A stretch of 5,974 nt of DNA from an uncultured Gemella sp. (GTDB lineage Bacteria; Bacillota; Bacilli; Staphylococcales; Gemellaceae): assembly GCA_945869755.1 (NCBI GenBank), contig CAMBPW010000064.1, forward strand, positions 1 through 5,974, given 5' to 3'. Each line of letters opens with the position of its first letter. Within the stretch, counting starts at the first letter, position 1. Below are positions 5,703-5,974 of this stretch, piece by piece. A program made the position numbers and the translations under genes. The notes below the pieces were generated by a model. That model made no database searches. It had not been told where the DNA came from and worked only from the letters and a program-made list of their open reading frames with translations.

Positions 5703-5974
5703 TATTTATTTCCTCCTAATTTATTTTTATTATTTGTAAAAATCATAATAATAGCCATTGTTAAAATTAAAAACACTGCTATAGTTGACCCTAATCCTAC
5801 ATTCTGTGTTACTAAAAAATGTTCTTCTATTGCAGTACCTAAATTTATAATTTTATTACCTGCAATTAATCTTGTAATCATGAATATTGACAAAGCTGGA
5901 ATAAACGTTACTTGAATTCCTGTTTTTACACCTTCTATACTTAATGGTAATATAATTTTTCTAAATGTAGTTTT
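5702..5974 (-). CDS. potB: Spermidine/putrescine ABC transporter permease PotB, C-terminal part (partial)
   Basis: The frame is open from the right edge and ends in TAA at 5704-5702, giving the last 90 residues; the start lies outside the window. The visible part begins just after the EAA-loop region (FRKIILPLSIEGVKTG, with the typical I-x-LP), followed by FIPALSIFMITRLIAG, GTAIEEHFLVTQNVGLGSTIA and a last hydrophobic helix with a short basic tail. These segments are typical of PotB of Gram-positive bacteria. PotB pairs with PotC in the membrane. The order potB-potC-potD implies potA, the ATPase gene, lies upstream beyond the right edge. An in-frame TTG at 5893-5891 should not be taken as a start, because the family similarity continues upstream of it. 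Confidence 0.93.
   Translation of the reverse strand, partial: KTTFRKIILPLSIEGVKTGIQVTFIPALSIFMITRLIAGNKIINLGTAIEEHFLVTQNVGLGSTIAVFLILTMAIIMIFTNNKNKLGGNK

Noticed and set aside
5702..5893. Short separate gene starting at TTG 5893
   Set aside because: The frame continues upstream to the window edge with clear PotB similarity, so this is an internal codon of potB.
1..5974. Mobile element, CRISPR array, tRNA/rRNA or riboswitch
   Set aside because: I found no transposase-like protein, no spaced direct repeats, no tRNA- or rRNA-like sequence and no leader long enough for a riboswitch; every intergenic gap is under 160 bp.

Overview
The window is about 6 kb of very AT-rich DNA (well under one third G+C by eye). 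It has strong AGGAGG-type ribosome binding sites, sigma-A-like promoters, U-tract hairpin terminators and short intergenic gaps, which points to a low-GC Bacillota chromosome. The MutX-like and PotB/C/D proteins resemble streptococcal versions as I remember them. The base composition is lower than in Streptococcus, so a Gemella-like or other very low-GC Bacilli/Tissierellia lineage is plausible, but the genus is not proven. TGA is not used as a sense codon in any gene I read.

Layout, left to right. Positions 1-444 (minus) hold the 5' part of a Nudix hydrolase gene whose Nudix N-terminal domain lies behind an unusual extension of about 90 residues. Positions 445-598 are a divergent promoter region with one good sigma-A promoter in each direction. 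Positions 599-1716 (plus) hold a small two-helix membrane protein gene, a terminator, a mutX-like 8-oxo-dGTP diphosphatase gene with a TTG start, and a hotdog thioesterase gene of the FlK type. A long bidirectional hairpin at 1727-1780 ends this unit and the convergent M28 metallopeptidase gene (1766-3772, minus). From the right edge, reading leftward, the spermidine/putrescine ABC transporter operon runs potB (partial), potC, potD, with a terminator-like hairpin before the M28 gene.

The pot genes encode one machine: PotB and PotC form the membrane channel and PotD captures the polyamine outside the cell. The ATPase PotA is expected just beyond the right edge. The mutX-thioesterase pair looks like a small housekeeping operon for nucleotide-pool cleaning and acyl-CoA hydrolysis. 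The M28 peptidase has no signal peptide and is probably a cytoplasmic aminopeptidase or carboxypeptidase, expressed either by read-through from the pot operon or from a weak promoter in the potD end.

I see no mobile element, CRISPR array, RNA gene or defence system, and no convincing new multi-gene system. The points most worth a second look are the extended Nudix protein, the PSMA-like intracellular M28 peptidase, the FlK-type thioesterase of unknown substrate, and the two places where a terminator stands immediately before a gene with little room for its own promoter.
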